Positions 13,150-26,134 of a stretch of 64,000 nucleotides of DNA are shown one piece after another. Source of the DNA: Solenopsis invicta. Its lineage: Eukaryota; Arthropoda; Insecta; Hymenoptera; Formicidae. How positions within the stretch are numbered: the first letter of the stretch is position 1; each line of letters begins with the position of its first letter. The notes under the pieces are model-generated. The model worked only from the letters and a program-made list of their open reading frames with translations, searched no databases and was not told where the DNA came from. The stretch is from positions 2,357,001 to 2,421,000 of the forward strand of contig NC_052671.1 in the NCBI RefSeq assembly GCF_016802725.1. The letters are read 5' to 3'. The position numbers were made by a program, and so were the translations under genes.

Positions 13150-16100
13150 ATGACAGAAAACAAGAAAAATGATACTAAAGGACAAGCTCCTGATGGTGGC
13201 TATGGCTGGTTTGTGTGTCTTGGAAGCAGTTTAATCACGGTAAACGTTAACAGAGTTATTATTCTATATAAAGTTGAATTATAAATTAACATTTATAATT
13301 AAAAATATATTACAGAGCAATATGAGAAACAGTAAAAATGATTATTTTCAAGAATTGTATTTCACAAAATTATTATTTTTATTTTTATACTTTATTATCC
13401 AATCAGCAGACAATGTTTGTTAAATGTTTTTAAAATATTTTAAAAACGTTACAATAAAGTATAAATATTTAAGAAACATTTTAAAAAATATTGTCTGCTA
13501 ATTAAGAGTAGTTATTAAGTGTTTTTCAAAGTTTCATGTATATTTATTGATATTGAGAAATATAAATGGTAAAGACAAAATCGCGTTTTACGAAAGGTCA
13601 CCTTTGCTCGTTTGCAATAGTAATAATTATACTCTCTAAATCTTGAGTAGAGTAAAACGTCACTTTAATAAGAGAAAATTTTATTCCTGTGGAGTGAAAA
13701 TTAAACCTGTGTAATTTTTCGAGTGAATTTTCGCTGTACGAAATAAATAATATTAAGATTTACTTATTATTTCTAATAATGACTTAAATTGTAGCTCTCT
13801 TTGCGATCCCTGGATCCATCCTTCGGCCTTCTTTTCAAAGATCTGTTGACGGATCTGAATGTTGACTCTACAGGGGCATCGATTATAATGAGCGTCTTAG
13901 ATGCCATCGTCAATTTCTCAGGTAAAAGGCAATTTCTGCAATACAAAAGAAATTTTGTAATTCTAGAGTTTTAAATATGAGGAGATTATTTATTCCAAGC
14001 AATTATATACAAATTTACAGGTTTTTTAATCGGTCCATTACTAAAAAGGTTTTCTTACCGACAAATCGCACTTTTTGGTTCCTTACTGAGCTGCAGTGGT
14101 TTAATAATTACGTCGCAAGCGAATAGCATGCTATATATTATTTGCAGCTACAGTGTATTAGGAGGTATACGTAGAATCTATTGTTACACATAAAATCGTA
14201 TAATTTTGCTTGATAAAGAATTGTTTTTCCTTTACAATGTTTTCTACCTGTAATTTATTTCATAGGTATAGGTACTGGCCTTGCCATGGCTTGCGGCTTC
14301 GTCGCACTAAATACGTTTTTCAACAAAAAACGCGGACAAGCAGTGGGCTTTTCCATGGCGGGAACCGCATTAGGAATGATGCTCGTACCATTGGTAAGTG
14401 ATACAATTGCGAAAAGAAAAATTGTCTTTTGCAACTGACAAATTATTTGTATAGTTGATACATATGTTGCTGGACATATACGGATTTCGCGGTACAACGC
14501 TTATAGCCGGAGGATGGGCACTACATTCTGTGGTGGGAGCATGTTTGTTACGTCCCCTTAAAGAACAGCCACCATCGATACCGCCGCCAGTAAAAGTAAT
14601 TAATTTACAAAGAATTGAATTGTTACGTAGTTCAGAATTTTTGGTACCTCAAACTTTTATATTGAATCACTAAGAAAAGAAAATAGTAAAATCTAATAGG
14701 ATATACAATTTTCTTAGAAAAAGCCCAATGGAGAACGAGAGAGTGAAGCTTTATTAATGAAACCGAATCCTACTGAAGCACGAAGGATGTCAAATGGATC
14801 GATGTGGACTGAGAATCAAAATGTGGAAAACGGATCGATCCCATCTGAAAAGAAGGAATCGTTCTTACAAAAGATAAAAGCGACTTTTGATTTGGATCTT
14901 TTTAAAAATCCCACGTACTTAAATGTCGTTTTAGGATGCAGCTTCTTTTATGTCGCTGAGTCAAACTTCAAATTGATGAATCCTTTCTTTCTCTCAGATA
15001 TCGGTGAGAAAAATTTAAATATATAACTTGAACTTTCAAATGCGTAGCACAATCAGTACCGTAGCTAAAGGATGTCTATCACATTGTTGGAAGAGTTTCC
15101 GTGTTTTGTAAACATGGAAATATTGAAAGTCATTCGCGTCGCATCCACGTACAAATCTGTTTGGAGCAATATTATAAGGACGTCAATGATCGAATGACAT
15201 CGATCTCAGCAAACATCCTCGCTACGGCACTGCTCGTGAGTTACATAAACTGCTCGTAGGAACTTGACGATCGACAGGCATGACGAAAGCACAGGTGGCC
15301 TTTTGTCTGTCCTTGACTGCATTTACCGACATCCTCGCTAGGCTATTGCTACCGACGTTATTCGACAAATTTGGATGGAAAAAGAGGATAATTTTTTGGA
15401 TTTCTTGTCTCCTCGTTGGAATCACACGCTCCAGTAATTCTCTCATAGTTCAAAAGAACTACTATACATTGAAAAGAAGTTATATTTATTAAAGCTACTA
15501 TTTTATTTATTAAAACAGTTGTTTACTTAATTATATATTTAATTAGATATTTTTAGAGTACATAATTCTTATAAGAATTTTTTGTAATGATCGAGTTGAA
15601 AGTAGATATCTATTTATAGTGTTTTAATAATGGAGACTTTAATACAAAATGCAATTTTATAAGAAGTTATAAATTTTTAAAAAATTTTAATTTTTTTTAC
15701 ATAGTATTGGCGGAACAATCAGAAAAGACATTATTGATTGCCATACTTGTAGTAGCTGGATTTTTGCGTGGCGCCGCATTAGTGAATTTAAATCTCTGCA
15801 TATCCGAGTGTTGTACTTTGAAGAAGCTACCAAGTGCATTTGGAATATTTATGGTTTTTAAGGGTTTATGCGTAGTCATCATGAGTCCTTTGATCGGTAT
15901 GTTCTTATATAATATTAGATAATAATATTTTTATGTATTTATAAAAATAATAACATGTAAATTAAATCTTGATATTTATTTTCTGTTAAAAAAGGATATA
16001 TCAGAGATGTCAGCAATAGTTACAAGATTTGTATTCACGTGATGACCGCCTTGATGCTTGTCACATTTCTTATATGGAGCATTGAATTTTTACATGCCAT

Positions 16101-16155
16101 CTTGTGTAGACAATTTGCCATAGTTAAGAAATTACAAAAACACGTAGTAGAATAA
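13150..16155 (+). CDS. Monocarboxylate transporter-like MFS protein (SLC16-like), second copy
   Basis: Nine coding exons (13150-13239, 13795-13921, 14021-14164, 14266-14393, 14455-14595, 14718-15003, 15278-15433, 15705-15896, 15995-16155) join in frame to 474 codons and a TAA stop. The start is MTENKKNDTKGQAPDGGYGWF, carrying the MCT-family PDGG[WY]GW motif at TM1. Next come SLDPSFGLLF and SYRQIALFGSLL. FFNKKRGQAVGFSMAGTALG matches the conserved loop and TM5 region of SLC16 proteins. The central loop is short and polar. The second half opens with FDLDLFKNPTYLNVVLG, a segment shared with the third and fourth copies. The ATG is the first in-frame start next to the motif. Substrate unknown; the family carries small organic acids and related metabolites across the plasma membrane. 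No break seen. Confidence 0.92.
13401..13503. repeat. 103-bp inverted repeat in an intron
   Basis: The left end AATCAGCAGACAATGTTT and the right end reading into TTGTCTGCTAATT are reverse complements. The AT-rich interior also pairs (ACAATAAAGTATAAATATTT against the left side). It lies in the first coding intron of the second transporter and is probably a short MITE remnant. Confidence 0.6.
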
Positions 16156-17057
16156 TATTTTTAATTTAATTTAGTAATCGCGTAAAATAATCTAATGTAT
16201 TTTATCAAGCATGTCATTTTTTTACAATTTTAGTATAGTACGAGTACTGACCAAATACATCATTCACTTTTAAAAAAATAATTTTTTTTGATTAATAAAT
16301 TTTGTAATATTCTCGTAATTAGTGAACTAAGAATTGTAAAACGACCGTCAGACACGCGTAAAAATTGGTGTCACATGATTGTTTTCCTGTTTAAAAAATC
16401 CTCGTATATTGTCTCAAAGTACATTCTCAATGATTTCGTAATTTGTAATCTTTCCAATGCACTGATATCTTATCTACTGTAGATGCAATTTTGTATTTTT
16501 ACAAGTGCAACAAACTCATTTTTCTTCTGTTTACTCATTAAACTTCCTTGTCAAATCAATTATCATTTTGTACACAGATAAAAAAAATCTGATCACTGTT
16601 TTCTTATAAGAAATTATGCGAACAGATTATCAAGAGGTTGAATAAGTTTGATGATTGCTTTTTATTCACATTTTTGTAATCTATATTTAATTTTCTATTT
16701 ATTTATGCTTTTCTAAAAAAAATTATTTTTACACGGAAGAACCACCTTTGATAATAATGACAAAAAAATTTATCAAATAAAATGATAATGCTGCGAAAAG
16801 TTATGATATTCCAAGCAATACATTTAAGCGTGATATGAATAAAATAAATTATTATTTATGAATTATTGATACTTAATATTGTAATAAGATAAAAAATTAC
16901 GTTCACTCATCAATATAATTTTAAAAGCGTAGAATAGTTTTTTTTGTATAAATTACAAAAATTTGCCTAACTTGAAAATTTACAAAGATACGTTATGTAT
17001 ATATTATGTATATGTATTGTGTATGTATCCTATGTATTATATTTATATTCACGTGTG

Positions 17058-17091
<34 letters not shown>

Positions 17092-19017
17092 TGCACGCAC
17101 ACGCACACGCACGCACACACAAACAGACACATATTACATGTTTGTGCAATATATACATATATTGCATTGATAAAATCTTTTTTTTTTTAAGTATTAAAAT
17201 AACTTTAATAAATCATCAAAACTATGTTGACAGAATATAACAATACTATGTATTTGGATCACAATAATTTTATTAAAGAACTAAAAATAAAATAAGATAA
17301 TTGTGATAGTCCAAATCAAATATTTTCAAATCTGCATCTGGTAAAAAATTTGTATTGGACCGTACAACTTTTTACTTGCTGTAATAAAATTATTCCTTCC
17401 ACGTATATCACATTAAAACAAGGTGCTTCATTAAAACGCGACTGAATCGCATTTAATTTAGCACAAATGTGATAGCATAGGTCATTACTTGTGTCATTGC
17501 ACTTACGTGAGATAATGAGGCGCGTTTATTAAATTGCATTAAATGCATAAAAGCGACTCTGAATTTAATTCCCCGCCACTGCACACGCGCGTCTGTTCAA
17601 CCTCGAATAAAAACATTACGAGAGATCGCATATGGTCTCGAAGTAACGGAGCCGGTTTTGTTGCGCTTCCTCCTCTTCGGCCAGTCTCGGATCGTCCGCA
17701 GTTGGTGTCAGAGCATATCTTCTCTGGCTTTACATGTCAAACATTTATGTCAGAGCATTTCTTAAACAGTTTTGTTCGACAGTTAAATGACTTTTCGTAA
17801 TTGATATCTGTGAGTGTTACGTTGATATTATTGAAATGTGACATTATATTGCGGCATTGAAAAATTTTCCGTACTTAATATATAATAATGTATTCCGATA
17901 ACTGCTTGACAACGCAGAGACTTGATTTAAACATCTTTGCTTAATTGCGAAATAAACAGTTCACGCGCAAGAAGAAGGGAAAACGACTGATTGTGAGTCA
18001 TTAATACAGATAAAGAAGCTGAGGCGCTGGTGAAGAGTAAACAGAAGAACATGTAACTGCAAATAACTATTCCTGTACTGCTTAAATAACTAACTGATTG
18101 AGTTATCGTTAGTTTTTGCCACTTTATTTTAATCTTTAAGAATCTTTAACTTTAAAATAACAAAGTTTCTCGCTCATATAATAATAACTAATATAAATTC
18201 TAAAGGGCCAGAAACGAGCAATGTCAGATATTATTTTACAAAAATGTATAATTTATTGTAGTGGGACTTTAATTTTAATTCCATCAATGTAAATTATCTT
18301 TGATTTCGGTTTAACTTTTTATCTTCTTTTTTTTAGTTCTAAGAATTAAAAATAGATAAAAAGTAAGTTAATCTGTAATTAATCTATATTGATGAAAATG
18401 GACATAAGAGACACAAACGATTCGAAATGAGATCAATCTTGTTGCCAAGTAGAATAAATTTTCAAAAAATGTTAAGACTTATCCAAAAAAGTTTTATCAA
18501 TAAAAAATGTTATTAGTACAACGTTCACAATTTTAATATCTTATCAAAGTCATTATTCTATTTTCTATTTTTCACTATAAATATAATTAAGGATAATGGA
18601 GAGTCAATTGATGAAGGTCGTTTTTATTATTAAGCATTACCATTTTATTAGTCAAGATAGTTTGAAGAAAGAAAGAGAAAGACAGACACATACGTCGCAA
18701 TTATTACATACGATAAAAAGTGTAGATGTGAATGTGTAAACGCAGCTGCTTCTAATAAAAGAAAATGTGTGATTCATACATATACATAAATAATATGCAA
18801 ATATATAATATGCATAGGAGCTGAATCGAAATGAGAGGGGCTTTATCCACTGCGCGTATCTTATCACTTGTCCGATTTAAGTTTGAGATTGTATGTCGTC
18901 CGAACGATTACGTTTACAGTCTGCCGATGATACGAACACTGGATACAACTGAAAATCTCTAGGAAGGTATATTCTGATGAAACAATTGCAAAGAAAATAA
19001 TTGATACAATTGACAGA
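16156..19017. other. Intergenic region with a (CA)n tract
   Basis: No exon is recognised. A CA-rich microsatellite, interrupted by GCACGC units, occupies about 17060-17130. The stretch 17540-17800 is GC-richer and open in one frame but has no recognisable product. The 3' portion should include the promoter and 5' UTR of the third transporter. Confidence 0.5.
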
Positions 19018-22000
19018 ATGGCACGTAGTGCAATAGATCGAGGCTGGGCATGGGCAATTGTCGTCGGCGTGACTGTTATCAACGTAAGTCTTTCTTTATC
19101 ATTATTACCTTTAAAACTTTAACGTGATTAATTCCTAAATAAAATACTTAATTTCAAGCTCGACTAAACGCTTTTGCAAACGCAGATATGGAAACAGCAT
19201 TCAAGATCAAAAACAAGCCAGTCAAAGAACATTGACTATAGGAAGAAAAAAAAAGTTCCCAATGAAATCAAATGTTTTTCTTACGAAACATTTCTTGTTT
19301 GAACGATGCAAGGATAAAAGTAAAAATCGGACTTTCGATGATAATTTAGCGATTATGTATACCGTATGTCAGCATCATTTTATATTGTCTATTTATCTGT
19401 TACAAAATTTTAACCCATTTATTATAATTGATTTGTTTAATCGTTGATTTGCCGTGATAATACTATTATTTTACACTGAGGAATAACAAACGAGTCTGAA
19501 ACGTCTGTGTTTTTAAATCTGTTCTCACAATGTAAAATTTGAAATTATATTTTATAGATTATATTTTATGATTTTTCATCACTCACTGGCTTGTTTTCGA
19601 CCTTTATTATTGTTTTGATTAATCCTGTTGTTATAATGTGTTGTAATCTCTGATTGTAATGTCAATTGAGATTCGTTTTCAACAATTTAAAACTTTTTCT
19701 AACGCATAATAGATTAAAAACTGAAACAAATCTTGCAAGATCGAAAATTTTTAAATATATGTTGTCAATGTATAATATTCTTGATAATAAATTTTGTAAT
19801 GTTTTATTTTCTGACATAAAATCCTGTATGAATAAAAATTAGATATTTTATCATTTTTATGAAATTCACATTTTTTTATTTCATTAAAAAATTATAATTT
19901 TTCTCATCTGAAAAGTTTTATAAAAGTGTCAACAATATTCTCAGAAAAACAAATATTTTGCAAAATTTGACTGATACATTTTCATGTAATCATTTGCAAT
20001 ATTCTTCAGCTAGCCGTGCTTCCCGTCCAACAGTGTTTTGGCCTTATCTTTACGGAACGTTTCACAAGTCTCGGCATTACCGCGACGCAAACGAGTCTAA
20101 TTCTCCATCTTAATGGGACAATAACATGTAGTCTCGGCCTGATAAGTGGTCCAATGATGAAGAGATTCGCCTTTCGTCAAGTCGCATATTTCGGCTGTCT
20201 GACAATTGTCCTCGGAATCAGCGCCACTGCTTTCGCCGTGTCTCTACCGATGCTTATTATCACTTATTGCGTTATCATTGGTAAATAATTCATACTATAA
20301 AATACCAGAATACTAAATAAATGAAAGTCGTGAACATAATGAGCCGCTTGATTGAACTGAGTGCCACTGAACTAAGAGAGACTAAAATAGACTCATAAAG
20401 AGTAAGACGATAATAGCATACGCACGCAAAGTGGAGGCACCTTCAGAGCATTGCTGCAACGTTATTTTTATCATACTGGGAAAAATAATTGAAAAATAAA
20501 AAATAGCAATAGCAATACTTATTTAAAGGATATATCTATAAAAAAACACATTGAAATAAGTACTTTACATAATAGATATAAAAAGCAAATAATATTTAAC
20601 AAATACATTTACTTGAAATAAGATAATCTTTATTTTCCATTTCAATAAGTTATGAATAAATAAATGTCTTCTACTATCTATTTATTATTTTCTACTTCTT
20701 AAAACAGCAATACAAAATAAGACCAAAATAAAAAAAGCACATGTTTCATGAATACACATATAGATAAAACCTAATTTTGTTACCAGAGGTAACTAGATAA
20801 CTAATAACAAGTGAATTTATTTAAAATACATTTATAGAAATTGAACTGTTTTTGTTTTTTTAGTTTTATTTTCTATTTTGTACTTTTAAGAAATAAGAAA
20901 TAGTAAATAAACATTAAAAAATAGAAGAAACTTTTATTCATGATGTATCAAAATGTAAAACAAATACCTTTCAAGTAAATGTATAATATAAATGTTAAAT
21001 AGTACTTGTTTTTTTTACTACACAAAAGATACTTATTTTAAATAGTATTTTTTTATGTATAAGTACAGCTTTTAAATAAATATTTCTATTGAATATAATT
21101 CAATTTTTCTTCAACTTTGAGTTTTATTCGACATTTAGTGGCACTCAACGTTATAGCTCTCATCCGTGCTCTAGTAAATTCAATTACTAGAATAGGCAAT
21201 AATGTAATTGTAGTCTGTTGGATCTCCTAGATTACTTTATAATTGAGAGATCTCAGCTTCTATATTAACTGCACTATTACAGGAAAATTGCCAATACTGA
21301 CACAGATCTCTTGAAGCGACATCCTCTTACATTTCGGAAAAATAATTCACTTTATTTATATTTTATTTTATTTTATTTATACTGTATCATCTAATAGATG
21401 ACACTTTCCAGTTTGTATTTACGTCTTAAAATGTTATTTTTAATTTTTGTTTACAAAATATAATTTAAGAACAAAGTGACACGTCTGTATTAAGAGTATT
21501 ACTTTATTATTTTAAGAAGATGACAATATTAATTTTAAACGTGTATGTTTAACAGGAATTGGACAAGGAATTATTTATCCAGCGACAACATTAGCACTAA
21601 ACACATATTTCCGCAAGAAACGCAACGTAGCTATGGGTTTTTCAGTTACATTGACCGGTCTGGGCCCAATCTTAATGCCCCTTTTGATAGATGTACTTCT
21701 CGAGAATTTTGCCACGACAGGCACTCTTCTGATTCTTGCTGGAATCGCCTTGCATTCTCTCGTTGGTGCATCTCTGTTAAGACCGTTTGAAAAGGAGAAA
21801 GAGGTGAGTTAAAGGTACGTGAGAAAAAGCGTAATCTTATATTAGATCCTTTCTCCATTTTTCATTTTATAAATTTCAGTCACCCCATTGTCACACCAAT
21901 AATATGCGAAATGTAGATTATATCTGGAAGGCTCTTTTTCTTCTCCCATTTTTAACAGATTGTTCTGGTAGACAAAACTACCGATATATCGAAAGAGGAA

Positions 22001-23940
22001 AATTCATGTGCCGATAATCGTGATAATGAAGCAAATGTAGAAAATAATGCCGTTCGAAGCCGGTTATCAAGTGAAGAAATCGCTGAAGACGAAAGACAAC
22101 TGAACCATCATCGTCCAGAGAATAAAGAAACAATAGTGAAAGAAAGTAGACAAACTTCGTACCTTAGAAAAATTATTGCTAACATGGATCTCGATCTTCT
22201 TCGTGATAATCGTTATGTAGCGATAGTACTAGGTAGATTACGAACATCTAAATCTAGGTTTTGCCGAAATAGAATTAAAATCTTGAGAGATATATATATA
22301 TATATATAATACATGCCTCAAAAATAGGTATGAGTGTATCGTTGGTGGCCGAAACGAATTTCAACGCAACGATACCTTTCGTCCTGGTCGAATTGGCGAA
22401 CCTTGAAAGAACATCGGTAGCTACAGTGATGTCGATTCAAGCAGCTGCGGACATTACAGGACGTCTTTGCGTGCCGTTGTTGGCGCAAAAAACCGGCTGG
22501 ACCTGCAGAAATCTTTATGTGATATCCCTGTTAGGATCAATCCTCGGAAGGACTAGTACGTACCGCAACATAAAGTATACGAACCCGAGGAATCGCTTCA
22601 AGAAATGATATTTGGGGTGGGTTGATTAGCTGTGATTAAGTGCGTATCGTATGACAATCGGTACCATCCGCAAATCATCGATCGTAATATTTAACAATTA
22701 TTCACCATAACAATTATTAAACCGAATGTTATTTGCAGTCATGAAACTAATTGTCCGGATACAAGATATAGAAGATTATTTTATACTACAAATTCTATTA
22801 AGTATTATCTTTTTTTAGAGAAAACTCGATTGGAAGTGAAATTTCTTACATTTTTAACAAAAATATGCATTGATTTGTAGCATAAAATAAACATCTTATG
22901 TCTGATCATTAGTTTTGTGGCCGTATAATAAAATTATCTTAATCATATACAATATATTTAATATTATTTGGCTACAATTTTACCATACTTTTTTTATACA
23001 TATTTTCAGATTTATATAAAAAAAAAGTAAAATAGAATCAGCACTTTGTTTCAATTTTATTTAAATATCTTACTATCTTATTTCGTTAACAACAGGGAAG
23101 TGAACTTTTTCAGTTTGAACATAAGTATGTTTTAATGGTAAGACATTATTGATAAAAGTTTTCACTTTTAATTGAGTCTTTCCTAAAAAATTATGTTTGT
23201 TGAGTTTGTATAAAATAAATTTCCTGTATCCGGACAATTAATTTCGTGACTGTCGCTACACATTTGTATATTACAATGTATTTTAATATAATATGACATA
23301 CTTTTAATATTATTTAATTAACAGTATTATGATGTATTTATCCATTTACCTACTCTTATTGATCTTCGCATTCCCGATGTCTCATGTAAACTTCTGTACA
23401 AAGTCAATTCTCATGTTAGCTTCTTGACAGTTCTATCGACGTGGGGTGATACCTATGTCATCGTGATTGGAGTAGCTCTCATTGTTGGACTGGCAAAGGG
23501 AACCAAAGCTGTCTTCCAAGCTCTAATCATTCCCGATTACGTACCATTGGGGAGGTTGCCAGCTGCATCCGGCATTCTGATGGTTTGTAATGGCATCCTG
23601 TCTATCAGCGTGGGACCAATTATCGGTAAAGAGAAATTTTAAATGTGCAATAAAAGCAGCTTCTGATTTTTCGAATGTTTAATTTCAATCATAACGTTTG
23701 ACAAGGAGACATCATTATCGACACCATCTATTTTTATCGAAATTGAATATTTTTTCAGGTTTGGTGCACGATGCAACAAATAGTTACGTGGGTGCACTTT
23801 ATTTCACATCCTTTCTCAGCTTATCCTGCGTCTTCCTGTGGTCGATAAGTGGATTATGGACTCCCGGTAGAAACACTCTAAAATTGAATCAACAAAATTC
23901 GTCAGAAGAGCAAGAAAATACTCGTGAAAATATTGATTAA
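19018..23940 (+). CDS. Monocarboxylate transporter-like MFS protein (SLC16-like), third copy with degraded TM1 motif
   Basis: Seven coding exons (19018-19083, 20010-20280, 21556-21803, 21959-22232, 22328-22555, 23431-23625, 23759-23940) join in frame to 487 codons. The start MARSAIDRGWAWAIVVGV replaces the family's DGGWGW with DRGWAW, and the N-terminus is very short. The remainder is typical: CFGLIFTERF, GPMMKRFAFRQVAYFG, TYFRKKRNVAMGFSVTLTG, and after a polar central loop NMDLDLLRDNRYVAIVLG. The final exon ends with a polar Glu/Asn-rich tail. Exon boundaries match the neighbouring copies, which supports tandem duplication. The Gly-to-Arg and Gly-to-Ala changes at the signature make conserved transport of the usual substrate uncertain. 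The gene is intact. Two large inverted-repeat elements occupy its introns (about 20358-21147 and 22732-23256). Confidence 0.9.
20358..21147. mobile_element. About 790-bp foldback element in a transporter intron
   Basis: The ends TGAGTGCCACT (20358-20368) and AGTGGCACTCA (21137-21147) are exact reverse complements. Inside, AATATTTAAC...ATACATTTACTTGAAA (20591-20618) pairs with TTTCAAGTAAATGTAT...AATGTTAAAT (20969-21000). Further complementary stretches lie on both sides of a centre near 20755. The whole unit folds as one long imperfect hairpin, as foldback or MITE elements do. No ORF is seen. Confidence 0.7.
22732..23256. mobile_element. 525-bp TIR element flanked by TA (Tc1/mariner-like MITE)
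   Basis: The left end reads CAGTCATGAAACTAATTGTC then CGGATACA. The right end reads TGTATCCGGACAATTAATTT then CGTGACTG. They are reverse complements over about 28 bases with few differences. TA dinucleotides (22730-22731 and 23257-23258) sit symmetrically outside, as expected of a TA target duplication. The interior has no transposase ORF, so this is a non-autonomous copy. Confidence 0.75.
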
Positions 23941-26134
23941 TTTACGGTTAAATATTTCCAAGTTATGACTGAAACTTCGGCAAAAATGGAATATTTCGAT
24001 ATGTTGTAAAATATATACTTTTGTACTGAGAATTTAATGTGATGATTCTATGAAATAATTCTATGAAATAATTCTGCGATAATATGTAGAATTATCAGAA
24101 GAAAATCTCCAACACTAAACTAGGTCTTCTAAACAAAAGCCCCTTATTCTTCAAAAATTAAATATTGTATTTTATTAATATACTGATAATGATGTGACTT
24201 TCTTAAATAATTGAAGAAGTAAAAACTCATAGTTTATACATTTATGTCATATATTACGTCAAATCATAAAAATAAATATATGACATTAATTACTTTGATT
24301 TTATAAAATTATTAATAGATATATTTAATATTCAATATATAACATTCTATTAAAGTCTCTGATGTAGCTAATAATTTTATAAAATTGACTTTAAATGTTT
24401 TCACTCATATATATAATTTTAAACTATTATTTGATTACTTTTACTTACATAAGATAGAATAAAATAGACGCTACTAAAAAATGTAATAGATGATTCTACC
24501 TTATTTTATTTTAAGCATCCTGAAAACTAAACATAGACAATCAAAAGTTGCCCAAACGGTGTCCAATTTCTTATTGATAATAGCAATGAGTATTGAATTG
24601 AATTAAAAATATAAAGTTTAAAATATTTTTATATATTTAAAATATAAAATGTTAATAAAATTTATAACTGTATTTGTTGCACGTAATTATTAATCTGGCA
24701 CATCTATTAATGATAAAGTAACAATTTAATTTATAAAAATTATATGTTATCATGAAAATGTAACAACGTTAACATTATTACTGCAGACAGAGAAAAGCAA
24801 CAATTCCTACCAAAAAAATGACGATAATAGTAACGGCAATAAAGCATTACTTTTCAACTTTAAATTTGAATATATATTTGCACATCTTTAAATACATCAA
24901 TTATCAACCAATCTATCACTTAATATTATCAAATTCTATTACTTTCTTTTCTCTCCCCATCTCTTCCTCGAACAAATCTTGCTGTGCTGTTATAACAATC
25001 CGACGAGAACTTATTGTATCTAAGTGTAATTTAAAATTTTGCGTCATATATATTTTTATATATGTATTTAAGTACAGAAAAAAACGAGAGAAATTTTATG
25101 CAATTTAAGTTGTAACTTAATTACATTATTTAAAAAAATGCAATATGCAGCGTATACGCATATATCCATTTTACAGCAATGACATTTCTGCAAAGACATT
25201 TCCTATTTAGTTTTAATTTGACAATCTTATTTTATTGTGCTCTGATAATGCTTTAAACATCCACAAACTAAAGTCATCAGATTAGATTAACTGTCAGCTT
25301 ATATACTTTCTTATCGTTTATGAAAATGTTCAACGTCAGTAGAGCTTTTATCATTTCGCGAGGCACAACACTACATAATCAGGCTAGATTGGGCTAGAAT
25401 AATATATTAAATTTTGTGCTGCTTACTTATGTGTATTGTAATTATCAAATTATTAGAATTAGTCCGTTTAAATCTGTGAGTCAGTTTACAGAAAACGAAA
25501 AGAAATACTGATAAATCGTGTGATAATTATGTTGTGCAATATTTTGTAATAGAGAAAGAGAAAGAGAGAAAAAGAGAGATACAAAAAGTACAATTTTTTT
25601 ATCTCTTATATTATTAAATATATATAAATGTATATCAGAAACATAATTGCAAATTTTTATCAAAGGTAATATTATATTAGTAAATAGAGGTTTGCAAAGT
25701 TGTGCGTACTACGAATAAATGATCGAAACGATTTAAAATTGCAGATAATACATTTGCGATTGGAATTATCAATGTATCTATTCGAATAATCGCGGTATCG
25801 ATCAATGCAGATAAGACTGATCACCAACTGACATCATCGAAAGCTGCAAGTCACTACTATTACATAAAATCATTATTATTATAGAATGATTAATCATTAT
25901 AAAATGATTAAGAAATGACATTAACATTTTAGTGAATAAAGTGCGCTGTTTGCAAGGAATTGTTAAGTGCAAGACAATTATTCAACAACAACGGACGTGC
26001 ATAACGTGGTTCCGTGCAAATATTTATTTAATAAAATGAATTTTTAGTGTTGCACGTGATATTTATATTATTTTCGAACAATTAATTAATACTACATTGA
26101 ATTTTTTACATGACTGGATCTTTTGAATCATAAA
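23941..26134. other. Intergenic region between third and fourth transporters
   Basis: AT-rich; no coding exon, RNA gene or strong repeat is recognised apart from short GA-rich runs near 25550-25585. Confidence 0.5.
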
